Assembly: GCA_907164885.2 (NCBI GenBank)
Contig: OU015498.1
Location: forward strand, 130,178,651-130,242,650
Direction of reading: 5' to 3'
DNA: 64,000 nucleotides
Origin: Dolomedes plantarius
Taxonomy: Eukaryota > Arthropoda > Arachnida > Araneae > Dolomedidae
How positions within the stretch are numbered: position 1 is the first letter of the stretch; every line of letters starts with the position of its first letter. Position numbers and translations under genes: made by a program. The notes under the pieces were generated by a model, which saw nothing but the letters and a program-made list of their open reading frames with translations, was not told where the DNA came from and did no database searches. Shown one piece after another: positions 1 to 12,800 of the stretch.

Positions 1-1147
1 CATACAAACATGCCACAGAAACACAAAACATTCTTAAAAAGTTCTTTTGTGCTGTTTTGAAAAAATAACAATTTTTCTGCTCTTTCTAAAAGTTTGTCAG
101 CAGAATTTCACAGTAGATCTATAAACTTAGATTCATTCACAAGTTTAAATTTTTTCATAAACACTTAACATTTAGGTAGTGGAAAAGACCCAAACAATGG
201 ATGTCGAGACACAAAATTTAAACTTTTTAAGGAAATTTAGCAAATCATTTTAAAATTGTAAAAGTTTTCAGCAAGTGTAAGAATTTATAATGGGGAAATT
301 CTCCTAGCCACGCAATTAAGCCTGAGATTGTATCATTGACACATACTGAGATAATAAAAATGGCAAAACGCTTGTAAGAGAACTTAATTTCTTATAATAT
401 TTTTTATCTTTATATACATCCATCTCAGTAAAAGAGAGATAACTGTATATTCTTAATTTATTATATGAATGAATAAGTTACACCAGTCTACGAATCAAAC
501 TAAAAATCTTTAGTAAACAGAGCAAGTATTTAAAATAGAAAACCGAGACTGGTTATGCAAATTTTAACCAGAATATGAAAGCTTTATTTTCTCTACTTAA
601 TTTCTTCAAAAAAGTAAAACAGTGAACCATATCATACATCAAGCATCATTATCTAGTAAAGAAATTAAATGATAATAAAAATAATAATAATATTCTATGA
701 TGTACATAATAGGATAAAAAGCAAAATTTTAACTTGAAACACAATTACTAAATGGCAGTACCATGATTATCAGATTCTGGAGAAATGAAATATACTACAA
801 TATGCTTTAAAATATTCTTTCCTTTTAATGAATAAAGTAATATACAAAAATCATTATGGTTTATGTGTTTACATAGCATCATTTCATCACAAATAACTAT
901 TTTGTTCTGGTTCTAAATAGAGGTTTCAATGCAACACATTTTAATCTCAGCCATGTATATTATGGCAACTTATTTATCTAATCTTTTATTTATTTATCAT
1001 TACCTAAATGTATCAGTTTCTCCAAAATCTAAACTGCCTTTTCCTAACCATTATAAATTCATAAAAGATTTCATACATGGAAATATTTTTTTAGACAATA
1101 TAAATAAACTCAGCTGAATAAAACAATTATCGTGCTTTATAACCAAA
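1..1147. other. AT-rich non-coding stretch, no gene seen
   Basis: I see no exon with matched splice sites and no recognisable repeat here; the only long reading frame (929-1117, plus) is low-complexity and unconvincing. If the DEK-like gene continues past its last visible exon at 2291, further 3' exons would lie here or outside the window. Confidence 0.4.
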
Positions 1148-2005
1148 CTAGCTGTTTGCCCAGTGTTGCCCGGGTATTTATTTATTCCAATTTGTTATTA
1201 GACAGGAAAAGGAATGAATTCTACTTATAGTGTAAAATCGAAATAACTTTATTTACAGGTATTTAAAAATATATGTAGAGTATACAAATTTAAAGTAAAA
1301 TTACAAATTCACTATAATGTTAATTTAACTCAAAACTTGATTATAAACAACCTTTTTAGTTTCTCCTATTCATATCACAGACCCCAAAAACTGGATTTGA
1401 TACTACTCTCAATCATTTGGGACATTTTATCCCCCCCCCCCCAATGTTGATGGGGAGCCGAATTTGCACTTAAACAGCATCGGGAGTGTCACTATTCATA
1501 TCAGCAACCCCGACAACTGTGGATTCCACACTACTCTCGGTCATTTTGGATATTTTATTTTTCACCCCTTGCCCACCCACCCCCAATACTGATGGGACCT
1601 GAACTTGCACTTAAACAGCATCGGGAGTGTCACTATTCATCTCAGAGACCACGAAAACTATGGATTTGACATTAATCTCGGTCATTTTGAACATTTTATT
1701 TTTCACCCCTTCCCCCCCAATGCTGGTGGGGCTAAACTTGCACTTAAACAGCCTCAGGAGTATTACTGTACATCTCAGCAACTCCGAAAACTATGAATTT
1801 GTTACAGATATCAGTTGTTTTTGATCATTTTTACATGTCCCCCTTCCCCCTCCCCCTTAGGGGTGCTAAGGGGGGTCTTATCCCCACCCACCCATCTTTC
1901 CCAGATTCTAAGTCATATGTGTACCAAGTTTGGTTGAAATTGCTCCAGGTGTTCCAGAGTGATGCTGGAACATACAAACATACATTCATTTTTATATAAT
2001 ATAGA
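1148..2005 (-). mobile_element. Helitron-like non-autonomous element with internal tandem units
   Basis: Read on the minus strand, the element starts TCTATATTATATAAAAATG at 2005 and ends in ...CAGCTAGT at 1148, with a GC-rich segment (CCCGGGCAACACTGGG) just before the end. A TC start and a CTAG end are the marks of Helitron-type elements, which insert between A and T without a target duplication. The middle (about 1440-1800) holds roughly three tandem units of about 125-130 bp, each containing a CTTAAACAGC(A/C)TC block and a C-rich tract. No coding capacity is visible. Assignment rests on end motifs shared with three other copies in this window (ends near 12183, 39122 and 61768). Confidence 0.55.
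1440..1800. repeat. About three diverged tandem units of ~125-130 bp
   Basis: The phrases 'gggagtgtcactattcat', 'actctcggtcattttgga' and 'cacttaaacagc' recur in order about every 125-130 bases, separated by C-rich tracts. The unit lies inside the Helitron-like element and is not found elsewhere in the window by eye. Confidence 0.7.
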
Positions 2006-2174
2006 TAATGAAGAAATATGGTTTAATTGTGCAAGAAAGTTTAAAATTTTCTTTCTTCCTTTTTATGAAGATTCTAATATTAATAAAAATACTTTATACA
2101 ATATCTATATTATTATTCGAACTCATAATTAATTGCTAAAATGAAAGCAAAAGTGAATTTTTGACTCATATTGC

Positions 2175-2247
2175 TTTGCTAACTTAAAATAAAAGATGTG
2201 ATTTTTGTAAAAGAAATATGCTTTAACAAATAATTAACTCACTACAA
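2175..2247. repeat. 73-bp perfect direct repeat, copy 1
   Basis: These 73 bases are identical to 3721-3793. This copy covers the end of the last visible DEK-like exon (on the minus strand) and the sequence downstream of it, including the candidate splice donor and stop codon. Confidence 0.9.
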
Positions 2248-2291
2248 ATTGTTGTGGCAAATTCTGGGAAACAAGAAGGATCACCATCTTC
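2223..2291 (-). CDS. DEK: DEK-like gene, last visible exon
   Basis: Acceptor TTATTACAG at 2292-2294; it encodes EDGDPSCFPEFATTIC. Two endings are possible. The frame can run on to TAA at 2223-2225, making this the terminal exon, or it can leave at TTTGTA|GTGAGT (phase 1) to exons beyond the window. No convincing poly(A) signal settles this. The end of the exon lies in the 73-bp repeat. Confidence 0.6.
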   Translation of the reverse strand, partial: EDGDPSCFPEFATTICSELIIC

Positions 2292-5200
2292 CTGTAATAA
2301 ATACATATTAAACAATTATAAATTATATTTTTTATAAATGCAATAAGTCTAAATATTAGTAATCCACAATTTACATGCTAATAAATACATAATTGAATAA
2401 CAAAATGTTTATCACACATTCAATACTTATAGAAATTTCTGACATTTCACATGTTAACAAGTTGCTATTACATCAATTTTCCCTATTAAAGATCTTTGGT
2501 ATATTGGAATACCAATACCTATGAGTATGGTAAAAACATGGAATTAGCAACTAAATGTTCCTCATATTTCCACTAATGATAGATATTTCTGGCATTTATA
2601 CACAACCATATGACGGAATGAAATGCATGCCTAATAATGGAAGTCTTTTTTCTCTTTGTTCATTTTCTATACCACAAGACATAAATATCCAAAAGAATAA
2701 ATCTCACAAAGAAGCTGCTAATGAAGTACAAGATATCTATTAACCCTAAGTTATTATACCCATGTTATTTAATCACCATGGACTCGATAATTTGGAAAGG
2801 CATTTAAATTTTCAAAAGTATCAAACTGCTTAGCTTTATCTCAAATACAAAATTTGTTATTACACACATTATTTGTTAGCACATAATTTTTGGACCTATA
2901 AATCCTAAAAAAGAATTAGTATTTATTAGAATTATTATTTTTTTGGAGATTTACATGAACATTGCAGTGTTGAGAATGAAATGATTTATAATTTTAAAAG
3001 GAGTTTCACAAGACAATGGAAATGCATTTATTCCTTTAACACACTCTACACACTTAAAAGAAGCACTGGAAAATGTTTTGCTTTTACTTTATTAAGTTAA
3101 TACCCCAAGAATATGGTTAGATTCTTTGCAGTTACTTGAAAGTAATTGGTAAATTACTTGATGCAATCTGGATAAACAAGATTCATCTTATTTCTTTTAT
3201 AATTTTTTTATTTCTAATTTTAAACCTGTGGACAAAGTCCTTGGGTTTACAGAAAAAGAAAAAAATATAAAATTTGCAAAGAACAAAATGGAAATACATT
3301 AACAAGAAAAGCAACTAAGACAAAATTCTCATGCAATCGCAGGTCTCCCAATAGCATCTATACAGAGAATACCTAGTTAAAGCAGAGCAGGACATGATGT
3401 GCTTACCATCCATGTTATCTGAATTGCAAAGAGGGCATATATAGAGCTAGAAAAAATTCCAATCTATTTAAAGGCATAGCCAAGCAATCGTGTTCAGTAG
3501 CAATCCTGAATGCAGCGACTGCAATTTCATGTGGGCCATTGGGAAGGCCATTCAGGGTCTTGCTCAAGACTTTATTTTTAATACGGTTTTGGAGGTCAGA
3601 AATAAAAGAATCCTTTATTTTCTGCTTTATAATCTTACATGCAGTTTTATAAGGAATTTTACTAGGAGCACAGAGGAATATTGAGGTTCCTTTTTTTTGC
3701 TAGTAAATCTGCTACCCTATTTTGCTAACTTAAAATAAAAGATGTGATTTTTGTAAAAGAAATATGCTTTAACAAATAATTAACTCACTACAATACATAC
3801 TTTACATCTAATTCCCTGGTAAGCCGGAATGAGATGGTTTTTCTTTTATAGTTATTATTATTATTATCATCTGCAATCTAGGGCAGGGGGTCGGCAACAC
3901 AGTGCCCGCGAAACAATTTTAAGGTGCCAGCCGTTCAAATATCGAAATTTTAGGTATTTGAGTTTAGATATTTGATTGAGAGAGATCAGTAGAGGAGAGG
4001 TACTTGAGCGGTTTTTAAATTTATTACCACAGGTGAAAGAATTTCTATTAACCAGGAAAGAAATTTGTTTAGAATTGGAACAAAACCTTGGTTAATTGAG
4101 ATAGGCTTTCTAACTGATTTAACTGTAAAACTGAAGGAACTAAATTTGAAACTACAGGGTGGAAATCATCATATTGCTTCAATGACAAGTACGATAAATG
4201 CATTTAAAGTTAAATTGGTGCTCCGGAAATCACATATGGAGAAAGATAATTTATCACATTTCCCAAATTTAAAAATGGTGATAGAAAATTATTACGATGG
4301 AAATGCTACCACCTTTGCCAAACATTTTGATTTCTTATTTAAAGAATTTAATGCCAGATTTGAAGAATTCTACGAACTGGAGGCATTCTTGACGTCATAC
4401 AGAGGACGACATGACTAATAAAATTGCAACATATTTTGATATTTCCAATACGGAGGATTGAGAATTGGAAATTATAACTATAAGAAATTACACTGAATTA
4501 AAATTGCATCGTAACGAAAAAAAAATTCTGAAATTTAGTGAATGGAAATAACTTTCCATGGTTGGGATAATGTGCTCTTAAATTAAACTCTCTTTGTGCA
4601 TCGACAAATACTTGTGAATCTTTGTTTTCCAGTATGAAATACTTAAAATCAAAGTACTGATCAAGCCTCACTGACACTCATTGGACCATTGCCTGAGAAC
4701 TGGGAACTCAACTTAAGTGCCACATTACAATGAGTTGGCCACAGATTTGCAATGTCAAATATTGCATTAATTATCAATTTTAAGATTATTTTGTTTAAAT
4801 TAAAATATGAATTTATGTATTAAAATTTTATGTTGCATTTATAATTTCATGTTTAAATATTAACCCCCTCCCTCCTCTTCTTCATTCAACGGTGCTCGCC
4901 GAACTCCCGCATTTTTGAAACATACCCTCCTAGCAAAAAAGGTTGCCGACCCCTGATCTAGGGTATGCTTTTATCTAAAGCAAAACACATTTAATAAAAC
5001 CTATAAGTCAATCTGAAGAAGTCTTTTGTGAGGCCTGAAAAAAAAAATTTTCTTAAAGTCATCCATTAATTGAAACAAGTTTGTTTTTTCCACTTAATTC
5101 TTTGCTTTCATAAAACTGATGTAACACAATTTTGTATGAAAGATAAAATGACACTGCAAGATACAACACACTTTCAAAATTCATACTTTATCTATGAATA

Positions 5201-6847
5201 ATAACTTTATTTCAGATAGTACTAGTAAATAGATACATAAAAAATACATATTTTACCAATAAAATCTCATAAAATACATAAATTTTAAAAATTACCTGAT
5301 AATTGTTAGCAATCAGGAATGGGGAAGATTCTGTCTTCTGGAGAAAATGAAAAAAAAATTAAAATGTAGATATACAACTGAAGTTTTTAAAACTCTAATG
5401 CAAAACATTTTTCTTCATTCAGTGAAAATCAAATTTTGTCTAGCTGCAGTGAAACCAAAAACATAAAAAAATAAACCAACTAAAAATCAGCTAGGAAATA
5501 AAGATTTTTTGTTTGTTTTACCTTTTAATGCTATTGATGCCTGTAGTATTTACTACTTAGAATAATGCAGATGATAATACAATTTTGAGCAAACATGTTT
5601 CGGGGTATTATTCACACATAGCTGTACATTTTATCTCATTAATTTCTGTTGCTTTTATACATACACCAAATGTACTTTTTTTTTACCTTTTGTTTCCTCA
5701 AAAACTAAAAATACGATACTAGATTTGAACCACTTAGGCATGAATATTATTCAAATTAACAAGTGGTCTTGACAACACAGAATAAAACTTCCACAAACTA
5801 AATCTTCCACTTCAAGAATTAGCACATGGAACAAATAATTCAGCGAAAATGATTTAATATATTAAGGGGAATGATCACTTTTACAGAAGTAGAAAAGTCA
5901 GAATTTTTGCTGTTTTCTTGAACTTCTAAAACTGTTTTTGTTATTGTCCATTATAAATGAAAATTTTAGTATTACTTTTCTATGCTTTATAAAGTATGTC
6001 CCTGAATTAATTTTATTACAAGTAAATAAGAATTTTATTTATGAAGTAAAAAATTGGTGCATTTTCTGAAATTTTCAAATTTATACTGAAACGTTGTGCA
6101 CAGACTTAAAACACTAGTAATGTTTCAATAATAATTTTGGCATTTTTGTGATTTCAAAACATTAGGTATGATTCTACACCTATTTAAATTTTAAAATACC
6201 AAGGAATATTTACTATAGGACAATCATATTTTAAAAAATTGTAAAGCACATTAAATTTACAAGTCAAATGCTCTAAATTCTTAGTAAAATATTTTTTTTT
6301 TTAATTAGGTACATATTTTTGGTAGCATCATTGTACACTTACCTGAAAATTTGAAAGCAATACTTGCAGTAGTTCCTTTTATACAGTGCATGCAAGTATG
6401 AAAATCATCATTACAAGAAAAATGCTTTTTAATTTCCCATACTGGCAATGTGTATAAAGAAACTACTTCTTTCATGTCATAGTTTAGAACGTTCTAATTG
6501 GAATATTTTAATGAGGTTTGTTTTAAATGATTCAAAAGAGTCTACCAGAAATGCTTGTTTAGAATCAAACAACATAGGAATATCCAAAAGAGTGTCCAGT
6601 GATCCAGATCAGTTATTTTACAGTAATATTTCAAAAACCCAATATCTTATTCATTTAGAATCTTCAGATATCCTGTATTCCTGATTTTGTTCTTATCTTA
6701 TTAACAGGTCAAAATTTTACTACTGATTTCTGAGACACAATTTTTAAAGATTATTATATTTAAACATAAAAGAGTATAAACAAGTTAAATGCTTATACAG
6801 GAATAGAAAATTTATATGTCCTGTAATTTATTTATATATATATATAT

Positions 6848-6878
<31 letters not shown>

Positions 6879-9800
6879 TGTGTGTGTAAGGGTTTTTTAA
6901 ATTATTTTAAAATTTAAGTAGTTACTAACAAGTAGAAAAGAAACCTTTGAAACATAAAATACATACCTGATATGGATTTTCAAACGTTTTATGAACCATA
7001 TGCTTTGATTGCTGGAGTTTAGTATCCATAATTTCTGCAATACATTTACATACATTTTGGTAATTAATATTTAAAAGTGCCATTAAAAACAAATGTTAAA
7101 AGTAACAGTAAAGAGTTAAATAAAACAGTAATAAATATACACTACAGCATCATAGTTATAGTGTATTCATCCATCTCTGAAATAACAGATGTAATAATTT
7201 TTAAAAAAATAATAATAATAATAATAATAATTACATTCAAAATTATTGTTGAACTAAAGTGTAGATAACAAGATTTTAATTCAGTTGCCTTTTATAATAG
7301 ATGATATAACTAACATGCAACACATGTTACTTTTTGCCATATGATTTAAACATACACTAGCTACTACAAATTATACAAAATAAAAACTACAACACAAACA
7401 CTGACCTAGTTTATAAAGGTTTGGTTTGGTTTGGTTTGGTTTGGTTTGGTTTGGTTTGGTTTGGTTTAGGTTTAGGTTTGGTTTAGAGCCCTATGGTCAA
7501 CTTTTGCTACACAAGGGCTAATTAGACCAGGACCTACTGCTTAAAGTCAATTCCGAATGGCTACAAACATCCATGCCAAGAGTTGGATTCAAACCCACAG
7601 ACTGTGGTACCGAAAGCCAGCACCCTAACTATTCGACAATCGTCTGGCCTAGTTATACAAAATAAAAACTAATTAGGAAGTTTATAAAAGTAGTTCCTAA
7701 ATTTAATAAGATCTTTAAATAGTTTTTAACAATGCCATTACAGAGCCTAAAAGGGTGTTTATATATTTAAACCAAGAGTTTTGGTAGATCCCTCTACATT
7801 TCATATTTTTACTCTAAAAAGGTGATGAAGAGGAAGATTATGAATTATTATACGTTAAAAGTTGTAGTGCTTAATAAAAATCATTGAGGGAGATAAAGGA
7901 TTTCAAGAAAAACAGTTGTCCCAGTTATGAACAGAATTTAAAATGCTATACATATAATGTTAACTCACTTATCATAGAAATACTGAATCACATCATAAAT
8001 CATTAAGTGAAGTGTATAACAAAATAAGAAGTACCTAAAATATAAGGTTCAATTTCTTTTTGTGAAGGACAAAGCAGAAAGTTTATAATCCTTTCTATCA
8101 TCTCGTCATTAGTTCCTGGACGTATGCCCAATAAGTAGCTTAACTGCTGCAAGGCAGTCGTAGGCAATCTAAAAAATTAATAAGAAAAAAAACATCAAGT
8201 GAACTTTCCTTTTCTTTTAATCTCTTTTCACACATTTCTTTATTATAATATTTACTTTCAACTATCACAAGAGACAAATATAAGTTGAAACATGGAAGAT
8301 AAAGAAACATCAGATAATGAATTAACCAAGGATGAATCCAATAGATCAGGAGGGATTAATAACAACAACATCAGGATGAACAAATTTCTCAATATCTTTA
8401 ATTACATTTTGGTTATAGTGGTGTAAAATGAAACATCTTTGGCCCTAAAACATGCATGAGCCTCCAAGACATGATCTAAGTTTTCATGAGCAAGAAAAGT
8501 AACCATATAAGAGTATAACTTTCATGCCTCAGAAATAAATGAAAAACCAATGTATTCATCTAAGCAAACAATTCAACTGAACGATGAAAACTGAAAATGA
8601 AAATTCTTGATGTTTGCTTATGACTAATTTTAACAGCTCCTAGAAACAAACATATAGTAGCCAATTTTAAGCAATAAATTTGAATTAGAAACCTCTTTTC
8701 AGATTTCAAAATTTACTATGTCTCACCATGCTCTTGTGTACAATACACAGCTCCTCGTTTAAAAGATTTCTGAAGACAAAAAAAAAAACTACTATAAACA
8801 TTTTTTAATTACTTTTGTAAGTCAAATATTGTAGTTAAATTATAATGGTTCAGAAATGCTGAAATAATCCTACATCAAATTAATTCAAAGGGCAGTAAAA
8901 AAAGAACCTAAAGGATATGCATCCAAACATAAAGAATAGCAATTTTAAAGGGTTAAGGATATAAAAGCTATTATTTCTATTTAACAAAAGGTTACATATA
9001 ATAATTCCATGTATATTTAACTGACAACTTTGATACAAGTTGTATGATACTGGTTAACCAAATCACTTGATCATATGATACTGGCATATAAAATAACAGA
9101 ATTATTATTTTTCTTTTTATCAAGCTTTTATTAAGAAGTATTCAGCCAAAAACATACTACCTGAAACATGGGTCAGAAGCCACATGGAAAAAGATATTTC
9201 CAAATTATAATTACAAATATCCTAACGCTAGTTAATGTTCTCTGACAATGATCTTTTGCCTAGTTCAAATAGTCCAAAAAGATGTAGCATATGAGAGAAA
9301 ACGGTTTCTGAAAAAGTGGACTACAATTCTTGGTAAAATAATCCAGTGTACCAAAGTACCATAATAAAGCATTTTAAAGATGCTTTTATGACAGAAACTT
9401 TTGTTAAATATAACTAAAAAAATCAAGAAGAGTTATAATGGTTTAGCTGTTCTTATACAGCTAAAGTACCCTATAAAAGAAATACCTTTCAAGCTGCTCT
9501 TGTCTCCTTTTCAGTTCTGGGTGAGAAGCATCAAAAGGAAAACCATTGAACTTCATTACACTTTTTATGATATGTTTTTCCTACAAAATAAGAAGAGAGG
9601 TATGTAAAAATAAATTATAAATAATATATTTAATCCATATCAATACAAAATACAGTAAATCATATCTTTAAAATGCATAAAATAGATAAATCATTTGATA
9701 GAATATTTAAATAAAATACATGTAAGAAATAGAAATTATTTAGTAACTTACAGCAAACATTCCTTGTTTCCTATATATGAGTCTGTGCAGCAAACGTAAA

Positions 9801-12800
9801 GTATACAGAGAAGCAGCTCGTAGTTGATGACTGACTACGGGATATTCAAAACAAAACATTAATGTACTTAAAATATTTAGAGAAAACTTTGATATTACCT
9901 TAAAAAATTATTATCATCAACTTATTTTACAAAAAAAAATTGAAAGAAAATATATAAAGGAGAAATTATTAGAACAAGATACATAATTCTGAATTCTGAT
10001 ATACAAATGATAAACACAATTTACAAAATGCAGTTTACATATATGATGATTAATAAATAATTAATACCACTCCTTTTAAAATTTGGAAGTGATATACACA
10101 GAGCATAAAAAAATGATGTAAATTCTAACCTAATGATTAGGGATACGTAACTTTTGTATTTATGAAATAGATGCGAATAAATGTGAAATTGCCGATATGA
10201 TCGAACCTTTTAAAATTGCCGATATGATCGAATAAATGTGAAAAAAATTTTTTACTACTTTTCGGCCAAAACTCAGTGACAAATGGCTTTTTCAGTGAAA
10301 TTGGGTAATTTATTAACATAATTGATTATCTAAGACCATCCACAGTCTTTAACTGAGAGATCTCACTCTCAAAATTTGCTTATTACTTGTTGCTAAAGAC
10401 TTAAGGAAGAGAATGTGGAGACTACTACAATGTTAGCTTTTAACTAAGAATTTTGATACTTACCTAACCAAGTAAGTAAAATTATGATTTTTTTTCATAA
10501 ATGCAAAATTTTTGAATTCATATATATATATATATATATATATATTTGTGAATAAAAGCAAGGTTTTATATCTCGTAATTTTTGTTTGGGGGGGGGGGGG
10601 GGGGGAAAGGGGCAAATTTTTGATATTTTTTATGCAAAATTTATGTACCCCTACTTATTTAGCTTTCTTTATGAAAATAATAAGCATATAATTTAATAAA
10701 CAGGGCAGAAAATTTTTAAATTCACACATTTTTCATTACATAGAAAAAATTTTATAATGTAAATTTTTGGCGACTTAAACAAATTTTAACTTTACATGTG
10801 GAAGCAACAGCTGATACAAAATAATGTTTATAAAACAGCAGTATAATCCATACCCCCAACAAGATGAGGGGGAAGAGGAATTTAGATCCTTGAATGTACA
10901 AGCCCATAGGCTCTTGACACTCTGAGTAAAATCAGAAATAAAGGAAAGGATATTATGGTAAAATACAAGGGTCATTTGATAAGTTCATGAACAACCCTCC
11001 CCCCCCCCAAAAAAAAAAAAATAAATAAATAAATAAATAATAAATAAATAAATAAAATATTTGAAAAAGTTTTTATTTTTATACATAATCACCCTTAAGA
11101 TCAATACATTTGGTCCAACAATTTTAAAGTTTCTTTATCCCCTACATTAAGTAAGACTTGTGAAACTTTGGTAAATGAGCATTTATTTCACTAATCGCTT
11201 TGGATTTGATACAAATATCTGCTCTGCAAGAAATTTTTTCATAGTTGGGAACAAGTAGTAGTTCAAGAGGACCACATCTGGAGAATACAGAGAATAAGGA
11301 GTATTTCACAGTGTAATTCTAAAAGTTTTTCCACCACAGATACAGATGAATGAGCAATAACACTGTCATCTCTCTATTCTAAAACAAAGTAACTGGCATC
11401 ACCGCTGTCAAAAGCTTGTCACGCTATCTCCTCCGAAACCGCTGGGGGTATGGGGTCGAGACCAATACCAATAGATGCAGAAAAATGCGGGGAAGAAAGT
11501 AAGACATGTCTCATCTTTGTCGGACTTTAAGTTTTTTTTTTAATTTTATGTTTTGTGGAAAAATATTGACTTTTTCATGTTCAGATTACGATAACTCCCC
11601 AAAAATTAATTGTAGAATTTTGATCTTTTTACAATCTAAGACTACAGACATTTCTCCTTCAAACAAGACCTCATTTGTTTAAAAATAATTTAAAACAGAC
11701 TAATATTTTCATCAAAATATTAAACCCACTTTTTCGAGAAATATCGTCACATATGTGAATGTAATATTGATGCTCCTCGAGTTTTTATCTTACAAAGAAA
11801 ATATTTACATCATCTGGAAAATGAAAGCTTTCTCATTCATATAAACCTCATTTCAAGTCTCTATCTTAAAATTTCGATTTTTAATTGAATTTTAAAGCTG
11901 AAACAATGATTGCCCTTCAACAGTAAATGGATGGAAGCTATTGCATTGCCCGAGAACCACCCCTATGTATCTCGCTATTAGCAACATATTCCTTCAACTT
12001 GCTGTGCCATGATTGGCGCTGTGCTTGAGCGCACTGCCCATATGCAATAGTCCCCGGTTCGATTGTGGTGGATGCTACTGGAGGTAAAGTCGTAAGACCA
12101 TGGCATTCCAACAAACTCAATATACCTTGACCTTGATCCTAACAGAGGAGCGAGCGTAGCAAGCCTAGGGGCGAAGCCCCTAGTGATTTAAAATAATTTT
12201 TTTTTTCACTAAATGTGACCTTTTTGAATTAATTTCATTATTTAAATATGCATGCCCTTGAAGCATGCTAAATGTAAGAGCACCAACAGTATCATATAGT
12301 GGCACCATCTCTGAGATTTTGCACTTACTAATTAAATGACCCTCATAAAATTATACACAGCAAAATTAACAGAAAAAACTTTGTAACAATGGGACAGAAC
12401 GTTCACAAATAGGGATGTTATACAGTAGTCTCATATATGGTGAGTAATAAATTAACAGTTATAAAATTTATCACAAAATGAAAGAAAAAGCACACAGAGC
12501 AGTAAAAAAAACCCTAAAAGAGTGACTATCTGGCTTTCACATCGACTTCTGAATGGCTGCAACTGGTTGCTTTTATAATTAAGGGTTAAACAGTGTTACA
12601 CACAGTTTATGAATATTTCTTGAAAATAATAATTCTAGAAATTTTGAAACATCCCAAAACTATATTCGTTTTATATGAAAAGTGATGAAGTACCTCATTA
12701 CTCAACCCATGCAGATCACAGAATTTTTCATTTCTTTGCTTCAATAATTGTGTAATTAATAAAAAAACAAGCAATAAACTTATATCAATAAGTGTGTGTG

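Noticed and set aside
1440..1800. Regularly spaced repeats resembling a CRISPR-like array
   Set aside because: The units are about 125-130 bp, diverged over their whole length without unique spacers, and lie in a Helitron-like element of an animal genome.
3490..3684. Plus-strand 64-residue frame
   Set aside because: It is the complement of the LINE relic read on the minus strand.
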